Origin: Thermogutta sp039793925
GTDB taxonomy: Bacteria > Planctomycetota > Planctomycetia > Pirellulales > Thermoguttaceae
Length of the DNA: 64,000 nucleotides
NCBI RefSeq assembly: GCF_039793925.1
Contig: NZ_JBAMME010000295.1
Location: forward strand, 28,228 to 92,227
Reading direction: 5' to 3'
Shown here: piece after piece, positions 8,982-17,354 of the stretch
Numbering within the stretch: position 1 is the first letter of the stretch
How the letters are laid out: each line of letters starts with the position of its first letter
Notes under the pieces: model-generated
What the model saw: only the letters and a program-made list of their open reading frames with translations
What the model was told of the DNA's origin: nothing
Database searches by the model: none
Translations under genes and position numbers: made by a program

Positions 8982-9702
8982 AGGGTCATCCTTTTTTCGA
9001 TCCGAGTGTGATTTTGGTTAAAATAGCGCTGGATGCCCCGGCCAACAGGCCACTTCACTGAATAAACTCTGGCAAGCGTACTGCGTCGCCATGACTTTTG
9101 GCTAAATTACCCAACGCACTGACTTGCCGCTGCCGTTCTGCCGATTATAATGCAAAGGGTGGATTGTTCCGCAGCGGCGGCAAAAGTTATTGTTAATCCG
9201 CCCAGTGTTGAGGGACGCATCAAGTATTCCGACGCCATCATTATGATCATCCAAAGCGCGTCCCGTTCGAGACGGCGCGAGCCGATGAGGATATTCGGTA
9301 CATTGCGGTCGTGTAAGTTGTGTCAAGCCCCGCGGAGAGAAAGGAAACAGCGCGAGAGCCAGTGATCAATCGGAGTGGCGCCACATCGCTCAGGGTTCAC
9401 GTCACGTCATCTTCATTCCCTTTTTTGTCATCTTCGATCAGTTGCATTATCCCTGGCGACACTCGAGCCGGCTTTGATGGGAGGGAACATCAGACCGGCA
9501 CTCCCTGGGAATAATCACAGTGCTCCTGCCTGCTCCGACGGAAGGCCTGATCCCACACCTAATGATTGGTAGATCAGGCGGCTTGACCGACGGTGCCGGG
9601 TGATCTTTTCGCAGATGCTCAACGCAGCAGGAGTTCTGATCTTCTGGTTCTGTTCCCGGCGCTGGATTCCTTGACGGCCTTGTCGGCCGGAGGAATGTTA
9701 TC
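8982..9702. other. Long intergenic region with an orphan promoter-like site
   Basis: About 720 bases between the creatininase start and the HTH regulator start, which are divergent. It contains a good sigma-70-like promoter at 9124-9151 pointing right and the regulator's ribosome site (GGAGG nine bases before 9703). I find no credible open reading frame between them. Confidence 0.45.
9124..9151 (+). promoter_or_regulatory. Predicted sigma-70 promoter with no gene directly downstream
   Basis: A -35 element TTGCCG (9124-9129) is separated by 16 bases from a perfect -10 element TATAAT (9146-9151). The nearest rightward coding region starts about 550 bases later, at the HTH regulator, so this promoter would make either a very long leader or a separate small RNA. 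Confidence 0.45.
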
Positions 9703-10284
9703 ATGCGCGTCTCGGATTTGGGTCTTCCGGCAGTGGCCCTGCCGGCCGTGGTCACGCCCGTCGGTAAGGAACAACAGACTTCCCCAGCGAACACATCGAC
9801 GACATCGCCAGCGAGCCAAGAGCAATCTCCGGGCCAAAATAACAGAGTGCCGTTGCATCGGCTCGCCGAAGTTCGAATTAGGCAGGGAGTCACACGGCGG
9901 ACGATGGCCCGGCGGATGAAAGTGGATGTACGTACGGTCAAGCGCGAGGAGGACCCCTACACGGACCTGCCGTTGTCCGCGCTCTACCGCTGGCAAAGGG
10001 CCTTGCAGGTTCCACTTGTCGAGTTGCTCTCCGACATTGAGGAGCCTCTGTCGACACCCGTCCTCCAACGGGCACGGTTGCTCCGAATGATGAAAACGGC
10101 CCGAGCCATTCAGGTGCGGACGAAACAGCCGTCCGTCCGCTACCTGGCCGACATGCTGGTCCAACAACTTTTGGAGCTGATGCCCGAACTGGCCGATGTG
10201 ACCCCCTGGCCGGGGGGCCGATCTAAGCGTCAACCGGCCGTCGGTGAAATTGCGCAGCATCCTCAGAAGTTTCGGATGCGTTGA
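9703..10284 (+). CDS. Helix-turn-helix transcriptional regulator (XRE-like)
   Basis: A 193-residue protein with a single DNA-binding domain. Residues 1-45 are Pro/Ser/Thr-rich and probably disordered. A cI/Cro-type HTH follows at about 48-95: VPLHRLAEVRIRQGVTRRT, then MARRMKVDVRTVKREED and LSALYRWQRALQVPLVELL. The remainder (ARLLRMMKTARAIQVRT and on) is helical and may dimerise. GGAGG lies nine bases before the ATG. The gene stands alone and is followed by a strong hairpin at 10308. Targets are unknown; the orphan promoter upstream could drive it with a long leader. Confidence 0.72.
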   Translation: MRVSDLGLPAVALPAVVTPVGKEQQTSPANTSTTSPASQEQSPGQNNRVPLHRLAEVRIRQGVTRRTMARRMKVDVRTVKREEDPYTDLPLSALYRWQRALQVPLVELLSDIEEPLSTPVLQRARLLRMMKTARAIQVRTKQPSVRYLADMLVQQLLELMPELADVTPWPGGRSKRQPAVGEIAQHPQKFRMR

Positions 10285-10307
10285 TGAATCGCGCTGACGG
10301 CGCGCTG

Positions 10308-10342
10308 AACACGGTGGCCTGTGGGCAACGGGTCACCGTGTT
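10308..10342 (+). terminator. Hairpin after the HTH regulator gene
   Basis: A 12-base-pair stem (AACACGGTGGCC with GGTCACCGTGTT, one G-U pair) encloses an 11-base loop, 23 bases after the regulator stop. No clean U-run follows (ACCCATTTTACCC), so Rho-independent termination is only plausible. Confidence 0.5.
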
Positions 10343-10733
10343 ACCCATTTTACCCATCCTTCTCCAATTACCTGGGACTAGTTGGGCCGGACAATGGCCA
10401 GAAGTTTCTCACCCCTGGCGGTAATCTGACGTCAAAACCGGTCAACAGGCTAGCCAGGCTGGACCTTCCTTTTTGCACTCACTTCTGTTCTTGCTTTCTC
10501 AATCTTCTTTTTCTAGCCCGCTTTCGCGACCTTGGCAAAGAGAAATGTGGTATTTCCACATACTTTAACTTGGTGTTCAATAAGGACGTCACCGGAAGGT
10601 CCAAGAGAAGCGCGATTTTCTCCCGAATGCCTGGGTCCCGGTCATGACTTCCGCGTCCGCCCGGTCTCTGCATGGTTCCCCCGGTCAATCGGCCAGGTCG
10701 GCTGGAGCGCGTCGTATTTCGCGCCGCGGTCTA
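10343..10733. other. Intergenic region
   Basis: About 390 bases between the regulator's hairpin and the next lipoprotein. It is partly pyrimidine-rich (around 10465-10515). I see no RNA gene or protein-like frame other than a possible N-terminal extension of the lipoprotein from 10644. Confidence 0.4.
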
Positions 10734-12038
10734 ATGAGCCGAAGTTTTCTCGCGTTTGGAATACTCGTGCATTATTTGCTCTCGACCGGCTGTCAACGGG
10801 CCTCCCAGCATGAGGCACTTCATCCGTCGCCGCTTGAAGAACTCGGCAAATTGCCCGGCGTGCGGAGGACACTCCTACCTGCTCTTCGGGAGGAACTTGC
10901 CCGAATCGAGGAGGAAGGTGGAACTCCAGAACTCATGACGCCGCGTCTCCCACCTGCCGATGAAAATCTGGCCGCCGTGTTTCACGAGCTTTTTCCTGGT
11001 GACCGTCTCGAGTTCCTGCTGGCCAAGAGCAGAGAATTACTTCTGAGCGGATTCCCAATAGATGATGCAGCTGCCAGGGCCATCCAGGAATTCCTGCACC
11101 CTCTAGAAGTGCAGCAGAAAGCGGTTCGTGCGGCGATGCACCGACCGAAATCTGTCTTTCCGATTGCTTACACTGCCGGATTCGCCGCCAACCTGGGGTT
11201 TGCCGATCATGTGATCATGGCCACACGGATGGAACTTTTGCAAGCATTGCTGTCGGCCTACAAAAGAGAAACGGGGAAATCTCTGGAAAGCATCGGCGTG
11301 GCTTTGCGAATCAGTCACCGTTTGAGCCAGGCCGGGCATCCCGCGTTGCGATTCGAAGGCGCTCGGCTGCGCCGGACCGTTCTCGATACGCTCCAGGAAG
11401 TTTTCTCACACGGCGAAGTCCTTCGCGAGGAGGTGGCCAAGCTGCGAGAGGTTATGAAGAATATCCTCGCCACCTGGCCGGAAGACGCTGACACCTGGAA
11501 GGCTGCCCGAGCCCTTGGGCTTCATGCCTATGAGTTGGTTCGCATTGGCCGGCTGTTCGATCTGTTAACTGACGAGGAAGCCAAAATGCTTTCGCAGGAG
11601 TACGACCTTCGCATCCTTGTAGAGCGAACGCGTACCCAGGCGGATCAGGACGAACTGTATTATCTTACCCAGATGCGTCAGGTGATCGAGCTGTCACGAA
11701 AGCCTTATTTTGCACGAAAATCCGCACTTGACCGGCTAGTCAGCGAATGGCAGGCCAGAAGGGCAGATGAGGAGGTTCTGGTCGCGTGTCGAATCCTTTT
11801 GCCTATGGTAGAACCCGGGCAACTGGCCCAGGCGGAAGATCATGCCAATATGCTTGCCTGGGCGGTGGCACTCAACGCGGCATTAGGTGACCGGAACCCC
11901 GCCGAAGCAGTGAATCCTCTGACAGGCGAAAAGTACTGGGTGGAATCCAGCGGCGAGTGGCTCTACATCAGCGGAATCGGAACAGATCTCGGCCGACACG
12001 GTGCCATCGAGATTCCCAGATTTCCCTCGCCAAAATGA
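10734..12038 (+). CDS. Predicted lipoprotein of unknown function
   Basis: I do not recognise this 434-residue protein. From the start used here it has a compact lipoprotein signal ending at LLSTGC (Cys20). The mature part is almost entirely amphipathic helix, Leu/Arg/Glu-rich, with no obvious catalytic signature. It closes with a more polar segment (NPLTGEKYWVESSGEWLYI) that has the look of a secretin- or pseudopilin-type propeptide motif but is too short to assign. An ATG at 10644 would extend the N-terminus by 30 Arg/Ser-rich residues; neither start has a clear ribosome site, and I chose 10734 for the signal length. The HD-GYP gene is convergent. Confidence 0.75.
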   Translation: MSRSFLAFGILVHYLLSTGCQRASQHEALHPSPLEELGKLPGVRRTLLPALREELARIEEEGGTPELMTPRLPPADENLAAVFHELFPGDRLEFLLAKSRELLLSGFPIDDAAARAIQEFLHPLEVQQKAVRAAMHRPKSVFPIAYTAGFAANLGFADHVIMATRMELLQALLSAYKRETGKSLESIGVALRISHRLSQAGHPALRFEGARLRRTVLDTLQEVFSHGEVLREEVAKLREVMKNILATWPEDADTWKAARALGLHAYELVRIGRLFDLLTDEEAKMLSQEYDLRILVERTRTQADQDELYYLTQMRQVIELSRKPYFARKSALDRLVSEWQARRADEEVLVACRILLPMVEPGQLAQAEDHANMLAWAVALNAALGDRNPAEAVNPLTGEKYWVESSGEWLYISGIGTDLGRHGAIEIPRFPSPK

Positions 12039-12068
12039 ATTCGGACCTTCGCAACAGCCGTTGAAGAT

Positions 12069-13856
12069 TTAACTTTCAGGGGATTGAGAATTGCCTGGTA
12101 CCGGCTGATTGGCAGCCGCGCTCTGGTTTTTTTTCCCATTGTCGGTCATCCCCAGTGATTTTCTGACGATCGGCCCAAGCAGTGGATGATTGATGAGTTT
12201 CAGGTCTTTTTCGTCGGCGATCTGCCGCAGATCATCACGGGCCCGGAAGAAAGCCTCCACGATACGCGGATCCCACTGGCGGCCGGCTCCCTTACGGATG
12301 ATTTCGTCGATCCTCTCGTTGGGCATCCGCGAGCGATACGGACGATTGCTCGCCATCGCGTCATAGGCGTCGGCAACCGCCACAATTCGGGCAATGGGGG
12401 GAATGGCTTCGCCTGCCAACTTGTGGGGATAGCCCGTTCCATCCCACGACTCGTGATGGTGCAACACCGCGGGGAGAATGTCATCCAGTTGTTTGAGCCC
12501 TGAGAGAATTCGATGGCCTTTCTCCACATGCGTCTTGATGTGATCGAACTCCTCATCCGTGAGTTTGCCGGGTTTCTGGAGCACGGCATCATTGACACCG
12601 ATTTTACCAATGTCGTGAAGCAGGCCTGCCAGGTAGACCCGGGAAAGTGCTTCGGGCGAATAGCCCATCTCCTGAGCCAGCCGGACGGCGATTCGAGCGA
12701 CACGGTCACTGTGACCGCAGGTGTAGGGATCCTTGGCATCAATCGCCGATGTCAGCGCCCGGATCACCCCTGCCAGAAGCATCGACTGCTGTCGATAAAG
12801 CTCAAGGTTAGCGCTGTGGACGCCGATAATCGTCGCTACCGAATGCAGCAGATTAGCTTCCATGCTGCCGAACTGGTGATCCTGCCGATGATTGAAAGCT
12901 GCCAGATATCCCAGGAGGTTTTCACCCTCGGTCACTGGGACGGCGATGACGTTGCGGATGGCGAAGTTTTCAAACGTGAATGGTTCAGAAAAGTTCCGTA
13001 CCAGGGGGTCGATCGCTTTGCGGACATTCCAGTGCTCCATAAGGGAGCAGAATTGTTCGTCCGTCAGGGGCAAATCCCCTGCTTTAAGCAACACGTTTTG
13101 AGTGCGGACCTTTCCGATATAGCTCTCCTCGGTGGAGTCCACAGGCAGAAGGACCAGCCCGATGCCTTGCGCTGGGACCACCTCCATCAGCCAGTCGATG
13201 GCAATTTTGGCAAGCTCTTCATCTGTTTTGGAGAGTCGCAGATTACGGGTTAGTCGGTGGAGGAGACTGATCTCTTCGTAAACACCAGCCAGGTGCATGG
13301 ACATCTCATCGGCCTGACTTTCTAAATCCTTGACACGATGAAGCGTGAGGAAATGCTCACGGCAAGCTTGTGCCACCTGCATCAGGATTTGCGGATCCCA
13401 GACGCGCTGACACGTCGCCCATCGGTGGAAATTGGCGGTATTGGTCCCGAGACGCTCGGCCTGATTTTTCAGAGAACCCTGCGGGGACAACGGTGCGGTA
13501 ACGAATACACTGGCGGCCACGTACCATTCGTGCGCGGCAAGGAAAGGAACGGCGAGTGCCGTCAGGGGCGGATCTTCCCAAATAATTTCGGGCTCTCTTC
13601 GGTTCGCGACGACCCGGCACAGTATCCCAAATTGTTCCCAATCGATCACCGGCTGTTCGGGCTTGGCCAGAAGCTCCCCGGTCTCCCCTTTGAAAACCGC
13701 AAAATCGGTCCCGAAAGCTTTGGTCAGAAAGCCGAGACACTTTGAATCCGCGGGCGTGACCGAGGATCCCCACGGCCAGGTTTCCACAAAACCGGAACTT
13801 TCACCAGTCCCCCATTGGTGCCAGGCATCAACCAGGGAAGACTCTCCTATCGTCAT
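12069..13856 (-). CDS. HD-GYP domain protein (c-di-GMP phosphodiesterase) with GAF-like sensor
   Basis: A 595-residue cytoplasmic signalling protein expected to hydrolyse cyclic di-GMP. Residues 1-170 are an N-terminal module I do not recognise. A short coiled segment follows at about 175-205, then a GAF-like domain at about 210-350 (RNVIAVPVTEGENLLGYLAAF). The HD-GYP domain is at about 365-530 with all diagnostic residues: GHSDRVARIA, LLHDIGKIG (HD at 414-415), LHHHESWDGTGYP (GYP 475-477) and VADAYDAMAS. GAGGGAG precedes the start at 13856; an upstream extension to 14066 has no such support. The tail is Asn/Gln-rich. There is no membrane segment. The ligand of the GAF-like part is unknown. 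Confidence 0.92.
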   Translation of the reverse strand: MTIGESSLVDAWHQWGTGESSGFVETWPWGSSVTPADSKCLGFLTKAFGTDFAVFKGETGELLAKPEQPVIDWEQFGILCRVVANRREPEIIWEDPPLTALAVPFLAAHEWYVAASVFVTAPLSPQGSLKNQAERLGTNTANFHRWATCQRVWDPQILMQVAQACREHFLTLHRVKDLESQADEMSMHLAGVYEEISLLHRLTRNLRLSKTDEELAKIAIDWLMEVVPAQGIGLVLLPVDSTEESYIGKVRTQNVLLKAGDLPLTDEQFCSLMEHWNVRKAIDPLVRNFSEPFTFENFAIRNVIAVPVTEGENLLGYLAAFNHRQDHQFGSMEANLLHSVATIIGVHSANLELYRQQSMLLAGVIRALTSAIDAKDPYTCGHSDRVARIAVRLAQEMGYSPEALSRVYLAGLLHDIGKIGVNDAVLQKPGKLTDEEFDHIKTHVEKGHRILSGLKQLDDILPAVLHHHESWDGTGYPHKLAGEAIPPIARIVAVADAYDAMASNRPYRSRMPNERIDEIIRKGAGRQWDPRIVEAFFRARDDLRQIADEKDLKLINHPLLGPIVRKSLGMTDNGKKNQSAAANQPVPGNSQSPES

Positions 13857-14392
13857 AGCTGGCTCCCTCGCTTGTTTTCCGACATCTACAACTTCATTGG
13901 GCCCCATTCGATGAGATTCACCGCACCGGCCGCCACAAACAAAGATCTCACGCATTTGCCAAACGTTTTTCGACTGATTTGTCCATTCGATAGCCCCTTG
14001 ACCTCGTTCCGAATCGGTTTCTTCGGCTGGGTCCCAGTGAAAATCTAGGTCACCTTTTCCGACCACGCAAATGTCGGCAGGGCCTGACAGGAACTATTGG
14101 GGTTTCAGATCACGCCACGAATCGGCACAACTTTCCGACGCGGATCGACCGGCCGACGCGTTGGCCGAAGTGCTCACCGATTTTACAGGATGTGACAAAA
14201 GTGCGAGAAATAGTGGACGGTGAGACGGCAGAAGAAATGAGACATCCGTTGCTGTGAATGAGCCGGGACGAAGAAAAGAACAGAGAGGATGCCCAGCAAA
14301 CCCTCAATGCGGAAAATCTCGCCAGCATCCCGTCAAGCAAAAAATTCCAAAAAGAACCGAATAATACCTTTTCGGCCCCAAGAAAATAAGAG
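13857..14392. other. Intergenic region
   Basis: About 540 bases between the HD-GYP start and the terminator of the next gene on the same strand. It should hold the HD-GYP promoter. The open frames that cross it are Ser/Phe-rich shadows without ribosome sites, and I support no gene here. Confidence 0.4.
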
Positions 14393-14423
14393 CCGCGTCC
14401 CAAACAATCCATTCGGGACGCGG
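14393..14423 (-). terminator. Intrinsic terminator of the YHS/TRASH-like metal-protein gene
   Basis: On the minus strand a nine-base-pair GC stem (CCGCGTCCC with GGGACGCGG, 13-base loop) is followed by CTCTTATTTTCTT. It lies about 60 bases beyond the stop codon at 14486, a good position for Rho-independent termination. Confidence 0.65.
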
Positions 14424-14485
14424 CCGCTTCCGGGAGGGACAAAGGGGAACGGGTTTATCCGGAGAGAGTCAATGTGAGAGAGTTA

Positions 14486-15179
14486 TCAACCCTGTTTCTT
14501 TTCTTCTTTCTTGCGGGGCTCGAACCCTTTCTCGAAACCTGCATTGCCGAATACCGCATTGAAGCACTCGGCGTCGGCCATCTTCTCAATCTTGCCAGCA
14601 CATCCTTGGCAGCAGAAATGGACCACCACACCCCCGATTTCAGCCTTCTGGTCGGCAGACACGGGACGTCCAGTCAACGGGCAGGCCTTCTGCACATACT
14701 GCTTCGTTAACACCAACTGCTGATTGGCCTTGGCCGCATACTTGTCCTGATGCTTCTTAAACTCCTCAATACAATCAGGGCAGCAGAAGAAGACCTTGCC
14801 ACCACGATACTCGGTGGCAACCTCTTTTCTTAGCTTCACCGCCCATCACCGGACATTCAATCTTGGGCCCTTTCTTGGATTTGGCCTCTCCCTCAAGGGC
14901 GGTCAATTGAGCGGGGACACCGGCTTCTCCCTGGCTAGCACTGGCGGGACACGATTCACCCTTGTGGCACTCCTTCCCCGCACAGCAGGCGGAATCTTGG
15001 GCGTCCGTTTTGTCTGCCACCTCGGAGACTGCTCCGCCACCGCAGCAACTTCCGGCCACTGCCTTAACCACTGGGCACTGACCAGAAGTCTCGTCGCCCG
15101 TCGTGGATGAGGAGCTCAAGAGGATGGATCCGCCAATAATTCCAGCGCTCAGGCTAACTAACGCGACCAAGTATTTCAT
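14486..15179 (-). pseudogene. Frameshifted Cys-rich YHS/TRASH-like metal-binding exported protein
   Basis: A gene for an exported metal-binding protein of about 230 residues, broken by one base. The first part (15179 to about 14829) has a signal-like helix (MKYLVALVSLSAGIIGG), then a Cys-rich stretch (GSCCGGG, ACCAGKEC) and the start of a YHS/TRASH module, IECPVMGGEAK. The frame then runs off to a stop at 14775. The rest of the module (YRGGKVFFCCPDCIEEFKK) and a second one (CPLTGRPVSADQK, then VVVHFCCQGCAGKI) continue in the +1 frame to 14486. The shift point is AAAA on the minus strand (14825-14828); removing one A restores EAKKEVATEYRGG. AGGAGG is six bases before the ATG at 15179 but abuts the one at 15185. 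It may be a sequencing indel, a mutation or, less likely, programmed frameshifting. Confidence 0.8.
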
Positions 15180-15244
15180 ATTCATCCTCCTCTCGCTTCT
15201 CCGAGGGCGTCGATAAATTTTTGCCAGCAGCAATTGCTGTAATA

Positions 15245-15273
15245 AGCATAGGTAGGTTGGAAGCCGGGGTCAA
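15245..15273 (-). promoter_or_regulatory. Predicted sigma-70 promoter for the YHS/TRASH-like gene
   Basis: Read on the minus strand, TTGACC (15273-15268) is followed by exactly 17 bases and then TATGCT (15250-15245). This lies about 65 bases before the start at 15179, the right distance and direction for that gene's promoter. Confidence 0.55.
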
Positions 15274-15546
15274 GCGTCGAAATACGACATATTTACTAGT
15301 GTTTAATGAGCTGTCCTGGAAACTTCGCCGCTGTCCAAGCAAGGCCCAGCTTGGGCGCTGTATCGTGCGGGTACCTGGGGCCATAATAGAGGGGTTACAA
15401 AAGGCTGCAGCCCATTCGACACCGGCAACGCGGACTAATCACAGAGGCCACGATTAACCTGGCCTTGCAATCCCGCAGCCGCTTCGGCTCATTTTGGTTG
15501 CGACAAAAACGCTCAGAAGCTACAACGACCGACTTGGAGGGACACC
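15274..15546. other. Divergent intergenic region
   Basis: The right part of the spacer between the frameshifted metal-protein gene and the cyclase gene. A weak rightward promoter candidate is TTGCGA (15498-15503), 17 bases, then TACAAC (15521-15526), about 20 bases before the cyclase start. No coding frame is supported. Confidence 0.35.
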
Positions 15547-16203
15547 ATGCCAAAAATTATCGATCTTTCGCTCCCGTTAACCGACGGAGCACCCAGTTAC
15601 CCCAAGGACCCACCACTCCGCATTGAGTTTTACCGACGGCTTCCCGAGGACGGATGCAACGTGACGCAGATCACCATGGGCACGCACCAGGGAACGCACT
15701 GCGACGCGCCGTTTCATTTTCTGGAAAACGGTTCTCCGATCGATCAGGTGCCTTTGGAACGGTTCTATGGCCCGGCCAGCCTCGTTGATCTGGCGCCGGG
15801 GAGTGAACTCCCTCCCAAAACACCGATTACTCCCGATATGCTTCAGCCGTTTGCCAAGTACTTTCGGGAAGGCAGCCGCGTCATCTGCCGAACGGGGTGG
15901 TACCGCCATTTCGGTCAGCCGGGGTACTTCACTGATCTTCCGTCTCTCACAATAGAGGCGGCCCAATGGATTGTGGCCCGGCGTATCAGTTTGCTGGGAA
16001 TTGATATGCCGACCCCCAGCAAAATCGCCGGTCGCGAGGTCCACCAGATTTTGCTGGCCCCCGGTGCCGAGATTGTTCTTGTGGAAGCCCTGACCAATCT
16101 CGACGCTCTGCCGCAGGAGTTCGTTTTTGCGGGTTTCCCGCTGAAACTGGTGGGAAGAGACGGTTCACCGATCAGGGCGGTCGCCATTATCCCTGATGAG
16201 TGA
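15547..16203 (+). CDS. Cyclase family protein (kynurenine formamidase-like metal hydrolase)
   Basis: A 218-residue cytoplasmic metal-dependent hydrolase of the cyclase/kynurenine-formamidase fold. It has the family's diagnostic motif GTHQGTHCDAPFHF at residues 45-58, with His47, His51, Asp53 and His57 as the expected metal and catalytic residues. It opens IIDLSLPLTDGAPSYP as usual and later has SLLGIDMPTPSK, a conserved segment. GGAGG lies six bases before the ATG. It is the first gene of a same-strand series with the HAD phosphatase (129-base gap), DHS-like protein and kinase. Kynurenine formamidase is only one of many activities in this family, and no tryptophan catabolism genes adjoin, so the substrate is open. 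Confidence 0.88.
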   Translation: MPKIIDLSLPLTDGAPSYPKDPPLRIEFYRRLPEDGCNVTQITMGTHQGTHCDAPFHFLENGSPIDQVPLERFYGPASLVDLAPGSELPPKTPITPDMLQPFAKYFREGSRVICRTGWYRHFGQPGYFTDLPSLTIEAAQWIVARRISLLGIDMPTPSKIAGREVHQILLAPGAEIVLVEALTNLDALPQEFVFAGFPLKLVGRDGSPIRAVAIIPDE

Positions 16204-16332
16204 TCCTTCAGCTTCTGGAACGGAGAATGAGCGCAGGTTTTTCATGCTCGGCCCCTATGCTGGCTCGGCAACGTGCAAGTAGCGCTGACCGCACCCGTTT
16301 TCCAGACCCTCTCCAATCAAAATCCCATAACT

Positions 16333-17247
16333 ATGGACTACCAAATTCACGGCTATGAGGAAGCTGACTACCGGCCCGCGGTTGCTCCGCCCACGGAATC
16401 GATCTTCATCCCGGGAACGCAGATCGAGATTATTCGCCCGATTGACAGCCCGGGTGTCTATCGACATGTGCTGTTTGATTTCGACGGGACATTGAGTCTA
16501 ATTCGAGAAGGCTGGCCGGACGTCATGATCCCCATGATGGTGGAGATTCTCTTGGCCACCGGGACTAAGGAGACACCGCAGGAGCTCGAGGGACTGGTTC
16601 GGAACTTTGTGACCGAACTGACAGGAAAGCAGACGATTTACCAGATGATCCGGTTGGCGGAAGAGGTAACCCGACGCGGTGGCCAGCCGCTCCAGCCCGC
16701 CGAATACAAGCGGATCTATCACGAGCGTCTTATGGCACGTATCGCCCACCGGCGCGAAGGACTGCGGAGCGGACGCATTAAACCCGCCGAGATGCTCGTT
16801 CCCGGTGCGATTGAGCTGCTGGAAGAACTTTGTCGCCGCGGAGTGACGCTGTACCTGGCTAGTGGCACCGATCAAGTCTATGTCCAGGAGGAAGCGCGGC
16901 TGCTGGGACTCGACAAATATTTCGGTCCTCACATCTATGGGGCTATTGACGACTATAAACGATTTTCCAAGGCGATGGTCATCGACCAGATTCTGACGAG
17001 CAACCGCATTACCGGCCGGGAACTTCTCGGTTTCGGTGATGGTTATGTGGAAATCCAGAATGTGAAGGAGGTCGGGGGCACCGCGGTAGCGGTGGCGAGT
17101 GACGAAGCCCATAAAAGCGGCAAGCCCGATCCGTGGAAGCGTCAAAGGTTGATCGGTGTGGGCGCGGACGTGGTCATCCCCGATTATCGAGAATGGCGAG
17201 CACTCATTGGATATCTCTGGGGAGAAATCCGCGTTCCCACGGGATGA
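16333..17247 (+). CDS. HAD superfamily phosphatase
   Basis: A 304-residue HAD hydrolase. Motif I, LFDFDGTLS, is at about 47-55 with the nucleophile Asp49. A helical cap of about 120 residues follows, then motif II (YLASGTDQ), a Lys-containing segment (DDYKRFSKAM) and motif IV (LLGFGDGYVEIQNV). All four catalytic positions look intact, so an active phosphatase acting on a small phosphorylated metabolite is likely. The N-terminal 40 residues before the HAD core are unusual. A GTG at 16273 would add 20 residues. Its stop overlaps a possible ATG of the next gene (ATGA at 17244). Together with the kinase downstream it suggests a phospho-sugar route. Confidence 0.85.
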   Translation: MDYQIHGYEEADYRPAVAPPTESIFIPGTQIEIIRPIDSPGVYRHVLFDFDGTLSLIREGWPDVMIPMMVEILLATGTKETPQELEGLVRNFVTELTGKQTIYQMIRLAEEVTRRGGQPLQPAEYKRIYHERLMARIAHRREGLRSGRIKPAEMLVPGAIELLEELCRRGVTLYLASGTDQVYVQEEARLLGLDKYFGPHIYGAIDDYKRFSKAMVIDQILTSNRITGRELLGFGDGYVEIQNVKEVGGTAVAVASDEAHKSGKPDPWKRQRLIGVGADVVIPDYREWRALIGYLWGEIRVPTG

Positions 17248-17354
17248 CGAAGACCTGGTACGGCCGCGTCAACCCGGGCCCGATTTTTCCGTTCGGTTCC
17301 CACGGTGCGCGAATAACCGTAAAAGATTTTTCCCCGCTGGAGAAGGGAAAAGCG

